A DNA stretch of 64,000 bases from DASWJZ01 sp963805325 (GTDB taxonomy: Bacteria > Pseudomonadota > Alphaproteobacteria > Rhizobiales > Afifellaceae): the NCBI GenBank assembly GCA_963805325.1, contig CAWDTS010000004.1, forward strand, positions 372,001 through 436,000. Reading direction: 5' to 3'. The notes below the pieces were generated by a model, which made no database searches, was not told where the DNA came from, and saw nothing but the letters and a program-made list of their open reading frames with translations. Within the stretch, counting starts at the first letter, position 1. Each line of letters opens with the position of its first letter. Below, one piece after another: positions 62,554 through 64,000 of the stretch. The position numbers were made by a program, and so were the translations under genes.

Positions 62554-63266
62554 TGAGGTTACCTCTGCGGCAGAACCAGTGACCCCACTTCCCGCCCGCC
62601 ACTGCGGTCGTTGATAGGGCGGCGCCGCTTCCTTTGTGATGCCGGCGGCAAGAGCCGCGACATCGCCAAATCTGCGGTGTCACGCTGGTGCCGCGCCTCT
62701 CGTATCGGCCCTATCCGTGTCTGACGCTACACTCTCACCGCCGCACCCAACACGTCTCTGCAGAGCCGCCGACCACCAGATCATCTTTCGGTGGGTATTG
62801 AGTTCTGGTGGGTATGAGTTTATTGTACGATGGTATCAACAACACATCTGGATCGAGCCCGCTCAACCCCCTCGGGTTGCGGCGTAATCTAGAGCTCTCG
62901 CCGGGGACCAGCCGAGAGCCGCACTTCGATACGTGCGGCAACCGTCCATGCGCTGGCCCAGGAGCCCCGGCGTCGAACTCGCGATCAACTCCATATCAAA
63001 TTGGAACATCAAGGCATGGGCGACACCTTAGTGCGATAGCCACGTCTCTGCGGCAAGCATAAGTCTCTTCTGGTCCGCATCGATGCGACGTCCGAAGTGA
63101 CGGTCCAAGTCGCCTCGGCTGACAGGTCTTGGAAGAAACTCAGCGGGCCTCTTGCTGCTGCACATCGCGGGCGTCGGGGGCGTTCGATGGATGCACTGAT
63201 CTGCGTTGTCGCGCCGCAAGGGTCGGCAGCACGGGTCTGCGTATCCGCGAAATGGAGAACCAAACC
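62554..63266. other. Divergent region before DUF4331 gene
   Basis: The 713-base gap is without a supported gene on either strand. It holds shared-motif copy E at 62824-62848 and a GGAGAA ribosome-binding site at 63254-63259 for the next gene. Short open frames lack conserved content. Confidence 0.45.
62820..62855 (-). promoter_or_regulatory. Shared motif copy E (weakest copy)
   Basis: Read toward the MOSC fusion gene it contains GATACCATCGTACAATA with a degenerate left half (GTGTTGTT). It is 286 bases from that gene and lies in the orientation used by the other five copies. Confidence 0.45.
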
Positions 63267-64000
63267 ATGTCTCATCACTATTCGGGGCCACAGTTTGGCT
63301 TTCCGCACGGCGATGCGAGGCTCGACTTGACCGACCTCTACGCCTTCCCGAAGCCGGGCGATACGCGCAAGTCGGTCCTGATCCTGAACGTGCATCCCTC
63401 GGTCAGCTTCGACCCGCGCGGGCCGACCATGTTCGAGCCCTTTGCAGCCGATGCGTTGTACGAGTTCAAGATCGACACCAACGGGGATGCGATCGCGGAA
63501 ATCGCGTACCGTCTGCGTTTCTCCCCGTTCACGGAAGGGTCGCAGACCGCGACGCTGCGCTGCGCTGAAGGCGCGCTGGCCGCTGGCACGAGTGACGGGG
63601 GATGGGTCATAGTCGAAGGCGCGCCGGTTTCACTTGGCCACGAGGCTCGGGTAACCGAAGCCGGCGGCTACCGACTCTTCGCCGGCTGGCGAAGCGATCC
63701 CTTCTTTTTCGACCCGGAAGGTGCGCTGAACAACTTCCAATTCACCCGCGATTTCTTCACAGATAAAGACGTATGCAGCATCGTTCTGGAGGTGCCGAAC
63801 TCGCAGTTGGGAGCCAACGAGGTTGGTATCTGGATGCGCACCCTGGATGGCGCCAGTGGCAGCTGGGTTCAAGCGGAACGCGGGGCGCGGCCTTCGCAGG
63901 GCGTCTTTCTTCCCGGTGACGCAAGAGATGCCTACCTCGCCGGAGAGCCGGTGGATGACGAGCGCTTTGTCGCCGCATTTGCACACTCCTTGGAGCATTC
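63267..64000 (+). CDS. DUF4331-family protein (cut by window edge)
   Basis: At least 244 residues, no stop before the window end. It has the family start SHHYSGPQFGFPHGDARLDLTDLYAFPKPGD, then FEPFAADALYEFKIDTNGDAIAEIAY and NNFQFTRDFFTDKDVCSIVLEVPN. DUF4331 proteins are often exported and of unknown function; a beta-sandwich fold is likely. GGAGAA lies 7 bases before the ATG. Confidence 0.87.
   Translation, partial: MSHHYSGPQFGFPHGDARLDLTDLYAFPKPGDTRKSVLILNVHPSVSFDPRGPTMFEPFAADALYEFKIDTNGDAIAEIAYRLRFSPFTEGSQTATLRCAEGALAAGTSDGGWVIVEGAPVSLGHEARVTEAGGYRLFAGWRSDPFFFDPEGALNNFQFTRDFFTDKDVCSIVLEVPNSQLGANEVGIWMRTLDGASGSWVQAERGARPSQGVFLPGDARDAYLAGEPVDDERFVAAFAHSLEH

Overview
The window is high-GC DNA from an alphaproteobacterium, most likely of the order Hyphomicrobiales (Rhizobiales). 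The evidence is a complete CtrA cell-cycle block (chpT, ctrA, a FliJ-like gene, sciP), the envelope protein EipA (DUF1134), DUF1194, DUF3309 and DUF883 proteins, and short palindromic repeats of the kind seen in Rhizobiales genomes.

Layout. (1) 0.2-13.2 kb is a nitrogen and carbon scavenging region. A leftward diol-dehydratase pair with fused large and medium subunits faces a tightly overlapped rightward operon. That operon encodes a BMP-type ABC importer, a biuret-hydrolase-like enzyme, a second isochorismatase-fold hydrolase (triuret-hydrolase candidate), a cupin and an allophanate hydrolase, with a GntR regulator after it. (2) 13.4-20.7 kb holds a thioesterase, a GntR-kduI pair facing a TRAP transporter operon (hexuronate or similar), a PHP phosphoesterase and a DUF1194 protein. 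(3) 20.7-31.5 kb is core chromosome: EipA, the CtrA module, mnmA, small stress and membrane proteins, a 2-hydroxyacid dehydrogenase, a universal stress protein and tRNA-Met. (4) 31.5-37.3 kb is a mobile island next to the tRNA: a serine recombinase whose reading frame ends inside the tRNA, a winged-helix gene split by an IS1111-type element, two unknown proteins, a DUF5131 protein and an IS3 remnant. (5) 37.4-64 kb is an accessory stress/detoxification region. It contains many regulators (FixJ-type, receiver-only, MEDS, a PAS/GAF histidine kinase, AraC pairs, a winged-helix STAND ATPase). It also contains enzymes: epoxide-hydrolase-like and haloperoxidase-like alpha/beta hydrolases, SDR, cytochrome P460, a Tat-exported molybdenum hydroxylase, an enoyl-CoA hydratase, a MOSC-reductase-ferredoxin fusion and a DUF4331 protein.

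Two observations stand out. First, a shared motif (core ATACCAWCGT, fuller form GGTRTCGNCGATACCATCGT) occurs six times in region 5. Each copy lies upstream of a gene start and always has the same orientation toward it, which suggests an undescribed local regulon. Second, a 375-bp element with 22-bp perfect terminal inverted repeats and an 8-bp target duplication carries only a tautomerase gene.

Twelve single-base +1 frameshifts and one -1 frameshift interrupt otherwise well-conserved genes. Whether these are assembly errors or real decay cannot be told from the sequence. The affected genes are marked as frameshifted.
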